Positions 28,648 to 38,676 of a DNA stretch of 64,000 nucleotides are shown one piece after another. The notes under the pieces are model-generated. The model was not told the DNA's origin, ran no database searches, and was given only the letters and a program-made list of their open reading frames with translations. Source of the DNA: an uncultured Collinsella sp. (lineage in GTDB: Bacteria; Actinomycetota; Coriobacteriia; Coriobacteriales; Coriobacteriaceae); contig CAAFGG010000052.1 of NCBI GenBank assembly GCA_900762325.1, positions 248,001-312,000 on the forward strand, given 5' to 3'. Positions within the stretch are counted from its first letter, which is position 1. Each line of letters opens with the position of its first letter. The position numbers were made by a program, and so were the translations under genes.

Positions 28648-29151
28648 ATGGACAAAACTGCGTTCTTTACCATGCCGAGCGGCCTGTACGTGGTGAGCGC
28701 CGCGGCAGACGGGCTGCGCGCCGGCTGCGTCATCAACACGGCGGTGCAGGTGACGTCCATGCCGCCGCGCATTTCGGTTGCCGTGAACAAGGGCAACGTC
28801 ACCTCGGGCGTCATCGCATCGGCCAAAGCGTTCGCGCTGACCGTGATCGATCAGACGGCCGATATGCTCTACATCGGTAACTTTGGGTTCCGCACCAGCA
28901 GCGATTATGACAAGTTTGCCAAATACGAGACCCGCGAGACGGCTCTGGGCATGCCCTATGTGCCCGAGCACGCGGCGGCCCTGTTTAGCTGCCATTTGAT
29001 CGACACTGTGGATGTTGGCACGCATCTGCTGTTTATCGGCGAGGTCGAGGATGCCGAGCGCTTGAGTGACGAGACGCCGCTCACCTACGATTACTACCAT
29101 AAGGTCCTGAAGGGCAAGACGCCTCCGAAGGCGTCCTCGTATCAAGGCTAG
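28648..29151 (+). CDS. Flavin reductase-like FMN-binding protein
   Basis: A 167-aa split-barrel flavoprotein of the flavin reductase family. PSGLYVVSAAADGLRAGCVI and MPPRISVAVNKGNVTS are the FMN-binding strands. The gene for a rubredoxin lies 89 bp downstream. In some anaerobes the two domains are fused as high-molecular-weight rubredoxin, an electron donor to flavodiiron proteins that remove oxygen or nitric oxide. That role is an inference; no flavodiiron protein is in the window. The ATG at 28648 has GGGGAG upstream. Confidence 0.88.
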   Translation: MDKTAFFTMPSGLYVVSAAADGLRAGCVINTAVQVTSMPPRISVAVNKGNVTSGVIASAKAFALTVIDQTADMLYIGNFGFRTSSDYDKFAKYETRETALGMPYVPEHAAALFSCHLIDTVDVGTHLLFIGEVEDAERLSDETPLTYDYYHKVLKGKTPPKASSYQG

Positions 29152-29168
29152 AAATGTTTTAAAAATAC

Positions 29169-29196
29169 TTGCATTATATTATTGAGAATCTATACT
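29169..29196 (+). promoter_or_regulatory. Promoter of the rubredoxin gene
   Basis: TTGCAT (29169-29174) and TATACT (29191-29196) with a 16-bp spacer. The spacer, ATATTATTGAGAATC, is AT-rich and partly symmetric, reminiscent of Fur/PerR-type boxes, but the match is weak. Confidence 0.6.
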
Positions 29197-29240
29197 GATA
29201 AATGAAGTACATCACCAGTCGCGTTCGAGAGGAGAACATC

Positions 29241-29384
29241 ATGGCTGAGGAGAAGAAGACGTATAAGTTCGTGTGCACCGTTTGCGGTTACGAGGTTGAG
29301 GTCGATACGCCCGAGCTGCCCGAAGATTACGTGTGCCCGGTTTGCGGCGTCGGTCCCGATCAGTTTGAGCTCGTCGAGGAGTAG
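29241..29384 (+). CDS. Rubredoxin-type protein
   Basis: A small iron-sulfur electron carrier, 47 aa. The four Cys ligands are in CTVCGYE and CPVCGVG, with the conserved DQFE ending. It has its own promoter but sits next to the flavin reductase gene, its likely electron partner. The ATG at 29241 has GAGAGGAG upstream; an in-frame ATG at 29202 lies too close to the promoter. Confidence 0.93.
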   Translation: MAEEKKTYKFVCTVCGYEVEVDTPELPEDYVCPVCGVGPDQFELVEE

Positions 29385-29424
29385 CTCGCAGACACACGGC
29401 TCGTATCAACGCATAGCTCTGTCC

Positions 29425-29460
29425 AAGGGCCTCGGTCGAATTCTCGGCCGGGGCCCTTTT
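29425..29460 (+). terminator. Terminator after rubredoxin
   Basis: AAGGGCC (29425-29431) and GGCCCTTTT (29452-29460), with an inner CGG-rich stem. A family G half-motif, CCTCCGTCCCCAAGGGATCA, follows directly at 29461. Confidence 0.8.
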
Positions 29461-29528
29461 CCTCCGTCCCCAAGGGATCACGGTTGCTGTTGGCCGATCC
29501 TGTCTGTTGTGAGTCCGGTCGACCTTTT

Positions 29529-29585
29529 GTCTCAATCTGTAACATCTAACGGCTCGAAACGGGTCTTCCTGTTACAGATCGAGAC
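29529..29585. repeat. Family A element, copy 1 (57 bp)
   Basis: GTCTCAATCTGTAACA at the left, TGTTACAGATCGAGAC at the right, and a 25-bp centre. It lies between the convergent rubredoxin and mntH genes. Confidence 0.88.
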
Positions 29586-29612
29586 GTTTGCCTGGGTAGG
29601 TGCCCCGTCCCA

Positions 29613-30869
29613 TTACATCCCTGTCAACAACACGACATCTAGAATCGTCACGATGGCACCGATCCCTACAAGCAGCGCGTTGAGTGGGCGCGAGTTGGCG
29701 TATTTGCCCATGACGCGGGGTGAACTGGTGAGCCGTATGAGCACAAAGACCGTAATCGGCAGCTGAAGCGACAACAGTGCCTGACTCCAGATGAGACCTT
29801 CAAAAGGATTTGGGACGACCAGGCACGCCGTCACTGCGCCGACGAAACAGGCCGCCACCCCGATCGAGGAATGTCGGTCGTGTATGTCGTATTCCTCGTC
29901 GAACATGCCCGCGGTGATGGTGCCCGCCGCCATACCCGCCGTCACACTACTCGATAGTCCCGCGAACAGCAGCGCTACCGCAAAGATGGTCGAGCTCGCC
30001 GGGCCCAGAATGGGGGAGAGCGTGGCCGCTGCGACGGCGAGGTCGTCTACGACCATGCCGTGCGCAAAGAAGGTCGTTGCGGCCAGGATGACCATTGCCG
30101 AGTTGATTGCCCAGCCCACGCCCATCGAAAAGAGCGTGTCAAAGAGCTCGTAGCGCAGACGTTCTTCGATAACCTGCTCGCCTTGGCCTTCGAAGTGCAT
30201 GGATTGGATGACCTCGGAGTGCAGAAAAAGGTTGTGTGGCATAACGACCGCACCCAGGACACTCACGATAATCGCGGCAGAGCCAGTGGGCATACTAGGC
30301 GTGATCCAGCTTGCGGCGGCTTGCGGCCAGTCGACCTTGACTAGTGCAAGCTCGGCCAAAAACGAGAGTCCTACCACGCCTACGAAGGCGATGATCCAGC
30401 GTTCGGCATGCTTGTAGGAGTTCGTCATGAGCATCGCCATCGATACTGCCGCCACGATGACGCAGCCCGCGCGCACGGGCAGCCCAAAGAGCATTTGAAG
30501 GGCAATCGCGCCGCCCAGGACTTCGGCCATGGCGGTGGCGATGGTCGCGAGATAGGCGCTGGCGAGCACCGTACGCCCGACGAAGCGGGGGAGGTAACGT
30601 GTCGTGGCCTCGGCAAGGCAGGCGCCCGTGGCGATACCCAGGTGCGCCGCGTTGTGCTGCAGCACGATGAGCATAATCGTGGACAGCGTGACGATCCACA
30701 GCAGCGCGTAGCCAAACTGCGAGCCCGCGGCCATATTGGAGGCCCAGTTGCCCGGGTCGATAAAGCCGACGGTCACGAGCAGCCCGGGGCCGATATGCCG
30801 CGCAATGTCTAGGCCTCCGTGACCACCGGTGCGCCGGGAGCCAAAGCGTTGTTTGAGATGGTTGAGCAT
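29613..30869 (-). CDS. mntH: NRAMP family Mn2+/Fe2+ transporter
   Basis: A proton-coupled importer of divalent metal in the cytoplasmic membrane. The product is 418 aa with about eleven hydrophobic segments. The metal-site motifs are both present: DPGNWASNM in helix 1 (about residues 39-47) and MPHNLFLHS in helix 6. The ATG at 30869 is preceded by AGGAG at 7 bases; the longer TTG/GTG frame to 30905 lacks this. A DtxR/MntR-like box lies about 57-75 bases upstream, which suggests repression by metal. Confidence 0.94.
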   Translation of the reverse strand: MLNHLKQRFGSRRTGGHGGLDIARHIGPGLLVTVGFIDPGNWASNMAAGSQFGYALLWIVTLSTIMLIVLQHNAAHLGIATGACLAEATTRYLPRFVGRTVLASAYLATIATAMAEVLGGAIALQMLFGLPVRAGCVIVAAVSMAMLMTNSYKHAERWIIAFVGVVGLSFLAELALVKVDWPQAAASWITPSMPTGSAAIIVSVLGAVVMPHNLFLHSEVIQSMHFEGQGEQVIEERLRYELFDTLFSMGVGWAINSAMVILAATTFFAHGMVVDDLAVAAATLSPILGPASSTIFAVALLFAGLSSSVTAGMAAGTITAGMFDEEYDIHDRHSSIGVAACFVGAVTACLVVPNPFEGLIWSQALLSLQLPITVFVLIRLTSSPRVMGKYANSRPLNALLVGIGAIVTILDVVLLTGM

Positions 30870-30925
30870 GGTGAGCTCCTGCGTGCCGTTTGTTTGACGC
30901 CGCAAAGGATACCCGTTTTAGGCTC

Positions 30926-30944
30926 AAAAGTTAACCAAGACTAA
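30926..30944 (-). promoter_or_regulatory. Candidate DtxR/MntR-family box upstream of mntH
   Basis: On the minus strand the 19 bases TTAGTCTTGGTTAACTTTT match the DtxR/IdeR consensus TTAGGTTAGGCTAACCTAA at about 13 positions. The location upstream of a manganese/iron importer supports the assignment. I see no unambiguous -10/-35 pair. Confidence 0.5.
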
Positions 30945-30991
30945 TAAAATTGTTGTATTTGAATAGGATGGTGAAAGGGGATTGCTGAAAT

Positions 30992-31048
30992 GTCTTGATC
31001 TGTAACAACTAGGGATGGAAATTGGATCTTACTGTTACAGATTGAGAT
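30992..31048. repeat. Family A element, copy 2 (57 bp)
   Basis: GTCTTGATCTGTAACA and TGTTACAGATTGAGAT around a 25-bp centre. It lies between the divergent mntH and gltB genes. Confidence 0.88.
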
Positions 31049-31064
31049 GTTTGAAGTGGTGAGT

Positions 31065-31165
31065 TTACAGGTCGAACTTGGGGCCCTTGTCGTTGTCCTT
31101 GAGGTCGGCGGTGTCCACTCGTAGGGCGTGCGTTACGCGATTGTTTCGAAACGGGCGGGAAACAC
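31065..31165 (-). pseudogene. Possible remnant of a lost gene (C-terminal end)
   Basis: On the minus strand an open frame reads RVDTADLKDNDKGPKFDL and then TAA (ending 31065). Codon choice (GAC, CTC, AAG, AAC) is typical of genes in this genome, unlike the surrounding spacer. No start codon with a ribosome binding site is visible, and the frame loses coding character within about 35 codons. It may be the tail of a deleted gene or a very small protein. I recognise no family. Confidence 0.25.
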
Positions 31166-31231
31166 AACGGGCCGGTGATGCTTCTAGTATGCCTATTCAA
31201 CTGACTGTCTAACACCAAGGGGAGGATCGCG

Positions 31232-34200
31232 ATGCAGGCAGATTCCGCTCAGCAGCAGGGCCTTTATCGCCCCGAATTCGACCACGATGCATGTGGCATC
31301 GGCGCGCTTGCCGATATCAACGGCGAGCGCCATCACCAGATTCTGGACGACGCACTGTCCATTCTGGTCAACTTGGAGCACCGCGGCGGCACCGGACTCG
31401 AGAAGAACACCGGCGACGGCGCCGGAATCCTGTTCCAGGTTCCGCATCACTTTTTCCGTAAAGAGGCCCAAAAGTGCGGCCAGATTCTGCCGGCAGAGGG
31501 CGACTATGGTGTGGCCATGCTGTTCTTCCCGCAGGACGACAAGGGCGTAGAGGATGCCCGTCGCGTGTTTGAGGAGGGCTGCGCCGAGGTTGGGGTGCCG
31601 CTGCTCTTTTGGCGCGAGGTGCCGGTCGACCCGCACGATTTGGGCGAGACGGCCCGCGCCTGCATGCCTACCATCCTGCAGGCCTTTCTGGGCCGCCCCG
31701 ACGACACGCCGGCCGGCGACGCATTCGAGCGCCGCCTGTACGTGTGCCGCCGCACCATCGAGAAGAAGGCCGACGCCGAGTTTGCCCTGCGCGACAAGAT
31801 CTTCTACGTGTGCTCCATGAGCTCGCGCACCATCGTGTACAAGGGCATGCTGGTCGCCACGCAGATGCGTCGCTTCTTCATCGATCTCAACGATGCCGCC
31901 GTCAAGACGGCCGTGGCGCTCGTCCACTCGCGCTACTCCACCAACACCACGCCCAGCTGGGAGCGTGCGCACCCCAACCGCTTTATCATCCACAACGGCG
32001 AGATTAACACCCTCAAGGGCAACGTCAACTGGATCCGCGCCCGCGAACCCAACCTGTACAGCCCCGTGCTGCAGCACGATCTTGAGCGCGTGATGCCCAT
32101 CATCAACCGCGAGGGTTCCGACTCCGCGATTCTGGACAACGTGCTCGAATTCTTGGTCATGAACGGTCGCCCGCTCACGCGTGCCGCGTCCATGTTGCTG
32201 CCCGAGCCGTGGGACCACAACGACAGCCTGAGTGAGGAGCGCCGCGCCTACGACGCTTACCAGTCCATGCTCATGGAGCCGTGGGACGGTCCTGCCGCTA
32301 TCGCCTTTACCGATGGTCGTACCCTGGGCGCCGCCCTCGACCGCAACGGCTTGCGCCCCGCCCGCTACTACGTGACGCGCGATGGCCGCTTTATGCTGGC
32401 AAGCGAAGTGGGCACCATCGAGGTACGCCCCGAGAACATCCTGACGAGCGGTTGCCTGGGACCGGGCCAGATGCTCGAGGTCGATTTTGCCCGCGGCCGC
32501 GTGATCTACAACGACGAGCTGCGCGCCCGTTACGCCAAGGAAAAGCCCTACCGTGATTGGATTGCCGAGGAGACGCTGGCCGTCGACGCGCTCGATGAGC
32601 CCGCCGCGCCCGCGCCCGCCGAGGATGCCGAGGTGTCCTCGGCCGTGCGCATGGCCAAGCTCGGCTATCACTGGGATGACGTCGACGAGGTCGTGCGTCC
32701 CATGGCCCAGCAGGGCAAGGCCCCACTCGCTTCGATGGGTATCGACGCGCCGCTGGCCTGCCTGTCAAAGAAGACCCGCTCGTTCTTTGACTACTTCTAT
32801 CAGCTGTTCGCCCAGGTCACGAACCCGCCGATCGATGCCCTGCGCGAGCATATGGTAACTTCGACCACGCTCTACCTGGGCAACCACGGCAACCTGCTCG
32901 AGGATTCCCGCACGGCCTGCCAGCTGGTGCGTCTGGAGCGCCCGCTGCTGAGCGAGGAGGAGTTCGACCGCATTTGTGCCATCGACCGTGTTGGCTTTAA
33001 GACCCGCCGTTTCCGTGCCGTGTACCGCCGCGACGCGGGTGAGGGCGCGCTGCAGGCTGCGCTCAAGCAGCTTGCCGAAGACGTCGAGGCCGCGGTTCGC
33101 GACGGCGCGAACATTGTGGTGCTGAGCGATCGCGCCGGAGCGGGCGAGGTGCCCGTACCGTCGCTGCTTGCCGTGGGCTGCGTGCACAACCACCTGATCC
33201 GCGCCGGCGTGCGTACCTTTGCCGATATCGTGGTGGAGTGCGGCGACGCCGTGTCTCCGCACGACTTTGCGGCACTGGTGGGCTACTCCGCGAGCGGCAT
33301 CTATCCGTACAGCGCACATGCGTGCGTCCGCGATCTGGCGGCACACGGCGACCTGGACGTGACGGCCGAGCAGGGCATCGCCAACTACAACAAGGCTGCG
33401 ACCGCCGGCATCGTCTCCATCATGTCCAAGATGGGCATCTCCACGGTGCAGAGCTACCATTCGGCGCAGATCTTCGAGGCCGTGGGCTTTACGCCGGAGT
33501 TCGTCAACGCGTACTTTGCCGGCACGGTGAGCCGTGTGGGCGGTATGGGTGTCGAGGACGTTGAGCGCGAGCAAAACGAGCGCTACGACGCCGCGCTCGC
33601 CATCCTTAAGAGCCCGGCTCCCGATCAGCTGCCCACGCTGGGTCTGACCAAGTGGCGCCCGATCGGCGGCGAGGATCACCTGATCGACCCTCAGACTGTC
33701 TACTTGCTGCAGACCGCCTGCCGTGAGGACAGCTACGACACCTTTAAGGAGTACAGCGCCCGTCTGCACCGTACCGGCCGTGCCGTGCGCCTGCGCGACT
33801 TGCTCGACTTTGATGCCAGCGGCCGCACGCCGGTTTCGCTCGACGAGGTCGAGCCCGCGCTCAACATCGTCCGCCGCTTTAACACCGGCGCCATGTCGTA
33901 CGGCTCCATCAGCAAAGAGGCGCACGAGTGCATGGCTATCGCTATGAACCGCCTGCACGGACGCTCCAACTCGGGCGAGGGCGGCGAGGACCCGCGTCGC
34001 GAGACCCCGCTGGCTAACGGTGATTCAAAGAACTCCGCGATCAAGCAGGTGGCAAGTGCGCGCTTTGGCGTGACGAGCCGCTACCTGTGCAGCGCCTTCG
34101 AGATTCAGATCAAGATGGCCCAGGGCGCCAAGCCCGGCGAGGGTGGCCACCTGCCCGGCAAGAAGGTCTACCCCTGGATTGCCGAGGTCCGTCAGTCCAC

Positions 34201-35929
34201 GCCCGGCATCGGCCTGATCTCGCCTCCGCCGCATCACGACATCTACTCCATCGAAGACCTGGCCGAGCTCATCTTTGACCTTAAGAACGCCAACCCCGGC
34301 GCACGCGTGTCGGTCAAGCTGGTCAGCGAGGCCGGCGTCGGCACCATCGCCACCGGTGTGGCCAAGGGCGCTGCCGACAAGATCTTGATCAGCGGCCACA
34401 ATGGCGGCTCGGGTGCCGCTGCTCGCGATTCGATCTGGCACGCCGGTCTGCCGCTGGAGCTTGGCCTTGCCGAGGCCCAGCAGACGCTGCTGCAAAACGG
34501 CCTGCGCTCGCGCGTGGTGCTCGAGGCCGACGGTAAGCTCATGGACGGCACCGATGTTGCCGTCGCCTGCCTGCTGGGCGCCGAGGAGTTTGGCTTTGCG
34601 ACCATGCCGCTCATCTCGATGGGCTGCCTCATGCAGCGCGACTGCCAGCAGGATACCTGCCCCGCCGGCATCGCCACGCAAAACTGCCGCCTGCGTCGCG
34701 GCTTCCGCGGCAAGCCCGAGCACGTCGAGCACTTTATGCTCTTTGTTGCCGAGCAACTGCGCGAGGTCATGGCGAGCCTGGGCTTCCGCACCGTCGACGA
34801 GATGGTCGGCCATCCCGAGTGCTTGCGCCAGATCGAGGTCCCGGGCAACCGCAAGGCTAACCTGCTCGATCTGACGCCCGTGCTGGCAAGCGCGACCTGC
34901 GAGTTCGGTGCCCACATCCCGGGTGCCGACGGCCGTCACTTCCTGCCCCAGATGGCCGCGGACAGCGAGCTCGACAAGACGCTCGACTCCACGCTGTTTG
35001 TGCCCTACACGGCCGACGCCCGCGCGCACCTGCGCCCGATTCGCTTCCGCGCCGATATCGCCAACGTCAACCGTTGCGTGGGCACCATCCTGGGCAACGC
35101 GGTGACCAAGGCGCATCCCGAGGGCTTGCCCGCCGGCTCCATCACCATCGATTGCGATGGTTCGGCCGGTCAGAGCTTTGGCGCCTTCCTGCCGCGCGGC
35201 ATTACGCTCAACGTGTGCGGCGACGCCAACGACTACTTTGGCAAGGGCCTTTCGGGTGGCGAGGTGTCGGTGTGCCCCAACCCGCATGCGACCTACAAGT
35301 TCGACGAGAACATCATCGTGGGCAACGTTGCGTTCTTTGGCGCCACGAGCGGTCGCGGCTTCATTAACGGCCTGGCAGGCCAGCGCTTTGGCGTACGCAA
35401 CTCCGGTGCCACGGTGGTGGTCGAGGGCTGCGGCAACCATGGCTGCGAGTACATGACGGGCGGTCTGGCGCTCATCTTGGGCGAGGTCGGGCAGAACTTC
35501 GCCGCCGGCATGACGGGTGGCGTGGCCTATGTCTTTGACCAGTACGGCACGCTCGATGCCCGTGTGAACCACGAGAGCGTTGAACTTAAAGCCCCGACGG
35601 CCGGCGAGCTGGCACAGATTCGCGAGCTCATCCAGGAGCACGTGGACGCGACGAAGAGTCCGCGCGGCATCAAGCTGCTCTACAGCTTTGAGACGATGAG
35701 CAAGCACTTTGTGAAGGTCATTCCGACCGAGTACGAGCGTGTGCTGGCGATTGTCGCTGCGAGCGAGGCTGCCGGCAAGACGCATGCGCAGGCAGAGGAG
35801 CTGGCGTTTGACATTGTGACCGGTCGCGCGAGCGCCGCGGATGTCGCTCGCTTCGATATTGCGGGCGGTGCTGCGGGTGCTGCGTCCGTGGCCGCCAGCT
35901 CTGTTGCTTCGACCAAGAAGGAGGCGTAA
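31232..35929 (+). CDS. gltB: Glutamate synthase large subunit
   Basis: Produces glutamate from glutamine and 2-oxoglutarate together with GltD. The product is 1565 aa, the usual size. The N-terminal amidohydrolase domain starts after a short propeptide at Cys21 (FDHDACGIGA), the glutaminase nucleophile. The FMN-binding synthase domain (about residues 880-1240) includes GEGGEDPRRE and KPGEGGHLPGKKV, and the Fe-S cysteines are in CLMQRDCQQDTCPAGIATQ. The C-terminal beta-helix domain (GXGXG repeats) follows. The ATG at 31232 has GGGGAGGA upstream. gltD starts 5 bases after the stop. Confidence 0.97.
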   Translation: MQADSAQQQGLYRPEFDHDACGIGALADINGERHHQILDDALSILVNLEHRGGTGLEKNTGDGAGILFQVPHHFFRKEAQKCGQILPAEGDYGVAMLFFPQDDKGVEDARRVFEEGCAEVGVPLLFWREVPVDPHDLGETARACMPTILQAFLGRPDDTPAGDAFERRLYVCRRTIEKKADAEFALRDKIFYVCSMSSRTIVYKGMLVATQMRRFFIDLNDAAVKTAVALVHSRYSTNTTPSWERAHPNRFIIHNGEINTLKGNVNWIRAREPNLYSPVLQHDLERVMPIINREGSDSAILDNVLEFLVMNGRPLTRAASMLLPEPWDHNDSLSEERRAYDAYQSMLMEPWDGPAAIAFTDGRTLGAALDRNGLRPARYYVTRDGRFMLASEVGTIEVRPENILTSGCLGPGQMLEVDFARGRVIYNDELRARYAKEKPYRDWIAEETLAVDALDEPAAPAPAEDAEVSSAVRMAKLGYHWDDVDEVVRPMAQQGKAPLASMGIDAPLACLSKKTRSFFDYFYQLFAQVTNPPIDALREHMVTSTTLYLGNHGNLLEDSRTACQLVRLERPLLSEEEFDRICAIDRVGFKTRRFRAVYRRDAGEGALQAALKQLAEDVEAAVRDGANIVVLSDRAGAGEVPVPSLLAVGCVHNHLIRAGVRTFADIVVECGDAVSPHDFAALVGYSASGIYPYSAHACVRDLAAHGDLDVTAEQGIANYNKAATAGIVSIMSKMGISTVQSYHSAQIFEAVGFTPEFVNAYFAGTVSRVGGMGVEDVEREQNERYDAALAILKSPAPDQLPTLGLTKWRPIGGEDHLIDPQTVYLLQTACREDSYDTFKEYSARLHRTGRAVRLRDLLDFDASGRTPVSLDEVEPALNIVRRFNTGAMSYGSISKEAHECMAIAMNRLHGRSNSGEGGEDPRRETPLANGDSKNSAIKQVASARFGVTSRYLCSAFEIQIKMAQGAKPGEGGHLPGKKVYPWIAEVRQSTPGIGLISPPPHHDIYSIEDLAELIFDLKNANPGARVSVKLVSEAGVGTIATGVAKGAADKILISGHNGGSGAAARDSIWHAGLPLELGLAEAQQTLLQNGLRSRVVLEADGKLMDGTDVAVACLLGAEEFGFATMPLISMGCLMQRDCQQDTCPAGIATQNCRLRRGFRGKPEHVEHFMLFVAEQLREVMASLGFRTVDEMVGHPECLRQIEVPGNRKANLLDLTPVLASATCEFGAHIPGADGRHFLPQMAADSELDKTLDSTLFVPYTADARAHLRPIRFRADIANVNRCVGTILGNAVTKAHPEGLPAGSITIDCDGSAGQSFGAFLPRGITLNVCGDANDYFGKGLSGGEVSVCPNPHATYKFDENIIVGNVAFFGATSGRGFINGLAGQRFGVRNSGATVVVEGCGNHGCEYMTGGLALILGEVGQNFAAGMTGGVAYVFDQYGTLDARVNHESVELKAPTAGELAQIRELIQEHVDATKSPRGIKLLYSFETMSKHFVKVIPTEYERVLAIVAASEAAGKTHAQAEELAFDIVTGRASAADVARFDIAGGAAGAASVAASSVASTKKEA

Positions 35930-35934
35930 GTGCC

Positions 35935-37416
<1,482 letters not shown>

Positions 37417-37433
37417 AGTAGTCATTTAAGAAC

Positions 37434-37474
37434 GTCCCCAATGACTAGCCATTTTTTGTCTAGTCGTTGGGGAC
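37434..37474. repeat. Family B palindrome after gltD
   Basis: GTCCCCAATGACTAG (37434-37448) is inverted at 37460-37474 (CTAGTCGTTGGGGAC; one mismatch) around a T-rich loop. The flanks TAAGAAC and ACTCTTTG match other family B copies. Confidence 0.75.
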
Positions 37475-37769
37475 ACTCTTTGCGAGCAGTTTGCTCGTTT
37501 GTCGACGTGCGGGTGTTCATTTGTCGACTTCTTGGGCTGTGGTCACCTGTTGTTTCTGTGGTGGCTGCGGGCATCTGGCTCAAAAGGGTTGGTTGGCTGT
37601 CTATGTCTACCTGCGGTTTTGTTGCGGTGCACATTTTCGGTCAAGCTTTTCGTCAAGTGTTTGGTCAGCATTTGGTTTGCAGCCGGAGGCCTATTTTGCC
37701 CGCGCTGGCCGTGGCTGCCCACCCTCCTCGTAAGCTCAAATTGAGGTCCATCAGTTTGAGGAGGATGCC
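37475..37769. other. Gene-free spacer, T-rich
   Basis: No gene can be supported here. The stretch is T- and G-rich on the plus strand, contains TTTGTCGAC twice about 23 bases apart, and ends with GAGGAGG, the ribosome binding site of the next gene. I find no clear promoter. Short open frames across it lack start signals. Confidence 0.4.
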
Positions 37770-38477
37770 ATGACTGACCACGCTTTAGACCGAGCGCAGC
37801 TAGCCGAAGCCGTCGGCAACGATATTGCCGACATGGCCCATTTTTGGATGCTGCGGAAGTTTCAATTCCTGGAGCCGGCGCGCGAGCAGTTTGAGATCAT
37901 TGTCGACCCGTGGCTCAGCTATTGCACCGAGCCTTCGCAAAACGAAATCATGGCCTACAACATGGCATTTACCGATTGGCTGCTCTTCGAGCGCCCCTAT
38001 CGCCATGGCAAGACGCTGCTCGAGCTATATGTTGACGAGCCGCCGGCATCGCTTTCGCCTGCCTCGCTCAAGCGGCTCGAGCAGGTACGCGACACGCAGT
38101 ATTTCTCGCGCTTTGGCATTTTGGACAAGGATCCTGCGTCCGGCATGGTCGTGCTGAAGGACACGCGCACCGATCATCGCTTTGATGTCTACGACCCGCA
38201 TATCGTGCAAAAGGAGCATTGGAGCGACGGCGCGATTGCGGTGCGCCTCGCCTGCGTCGACGATGTCTGGCTGGCGGCGGGACAGCTCTATCTGTATGAC
38301 ATCGCGCGCCTGAGTGACACGGCGGTCGATGGGCCGGGCGCGGTGCATCCGGAGGACCTGCAGGACGGTTTTGACACATCGTGCATCAGTTTCTTCCTGC
38401 GTCTGGTCCGCGACATCATGGGTGCCCAGGGACGATACGTGAAGTCGCTCAACATCTACGAGCAGGAGTGGGAGTAG
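37770..38477 (+). CDS. Hypothetical protein, 235 aa
   Basis: I do not recognise a family. The protein is acidic, without signal peptide or membrane segments, and probably cytoplasmic. Aromatic-rich blocks such as MAHFWMLRKFQFLEPAR and AFTDWLLFERPYRHG lie in the first half; the second half has mixed strands (GMVVLKDTRTDHRFDVYDPH) and helices. Codon use is normal, and GAGGAGG precedes the ATG, so it is a real gene. It is followed by a pair of family A elements. Confidence 0.7.
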   Translation: MTDHALDRAQLAEAVGNDIADMAHFWMLRKFQFLEPAREQFEIIVDPWLSYCTEPSQNEIMAYNMAFTDWLLFERPYRHGKTLLELYVDEPPASLSPASLKRLEQVRDTQYFSRFGILDKDPASGMVVLKDTRTDHRFDVYDPHIVQKEHWSDGAIAVRLACVDDVWLAAGQLYLYDIARLSDTAVDGPGAVHPEDLQDGFDTSCISFFLRLVRDIMGAQGRYVKSLNIYEQEWE

Positions 38478-38513
38478 GGGATGTGACTGGTGTTGCCCTG
38501 CTGCCCTGACTTT

Positions 38514-38570
38514 GTCTCAATCTGTAACGTTTGGCGGCTGTTTGGGCCCGTAACTGTTACAGATTGAGAC
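38514..38570. repeat. Family A element, copy 3 (57 bp)
   Basis: GTCTCAATCTGTAACG and TGTTACAGATTGAGAC around TTTGGCGGCTGTTTGGGC and seven more bases. It is the first of a pair; the next copy starts 80 bases on. Its centre is close to that of copy 5 (19 of 25 bases). Confidence 0.88.
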
Positions 38571-38593
38571 GGAAGGTTGGCGGCTGCCGAAAG

Positions 38594-38650
38594 ATCTTGT
38601 TCTGTAACAACTAGAGGCTCAAAGACTGTCTTCCTGTTACAGATCAAGAC
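38594..38650. repeat. Family A element, copy 4 (57 bp)
   Basis: ATCTTGTTCTGTAACA and TGTTACAGATCAAGAC around a 25-bp centre. It ends 26 bases before the ATG of the DUF559-like gene. Confidence 0.88.
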
Positions 38651-38676
38651 ATTTGTCAGCGGAGGCAACGGTGACG

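Noticed and set aside
28441..28650. tmRNA gene next to smpB
   Set aside because: No tRNA-Ala-like ends or tag reading frame are visible; the spacer is explained by a family D palindrome and a terminator.
37441..37773. Overlapping short frames in the spacer after gltD
   Set aside because: Three frames overlap here, none with a ribosome binding site or normal codon use, and they begin inside a family B palindrome.
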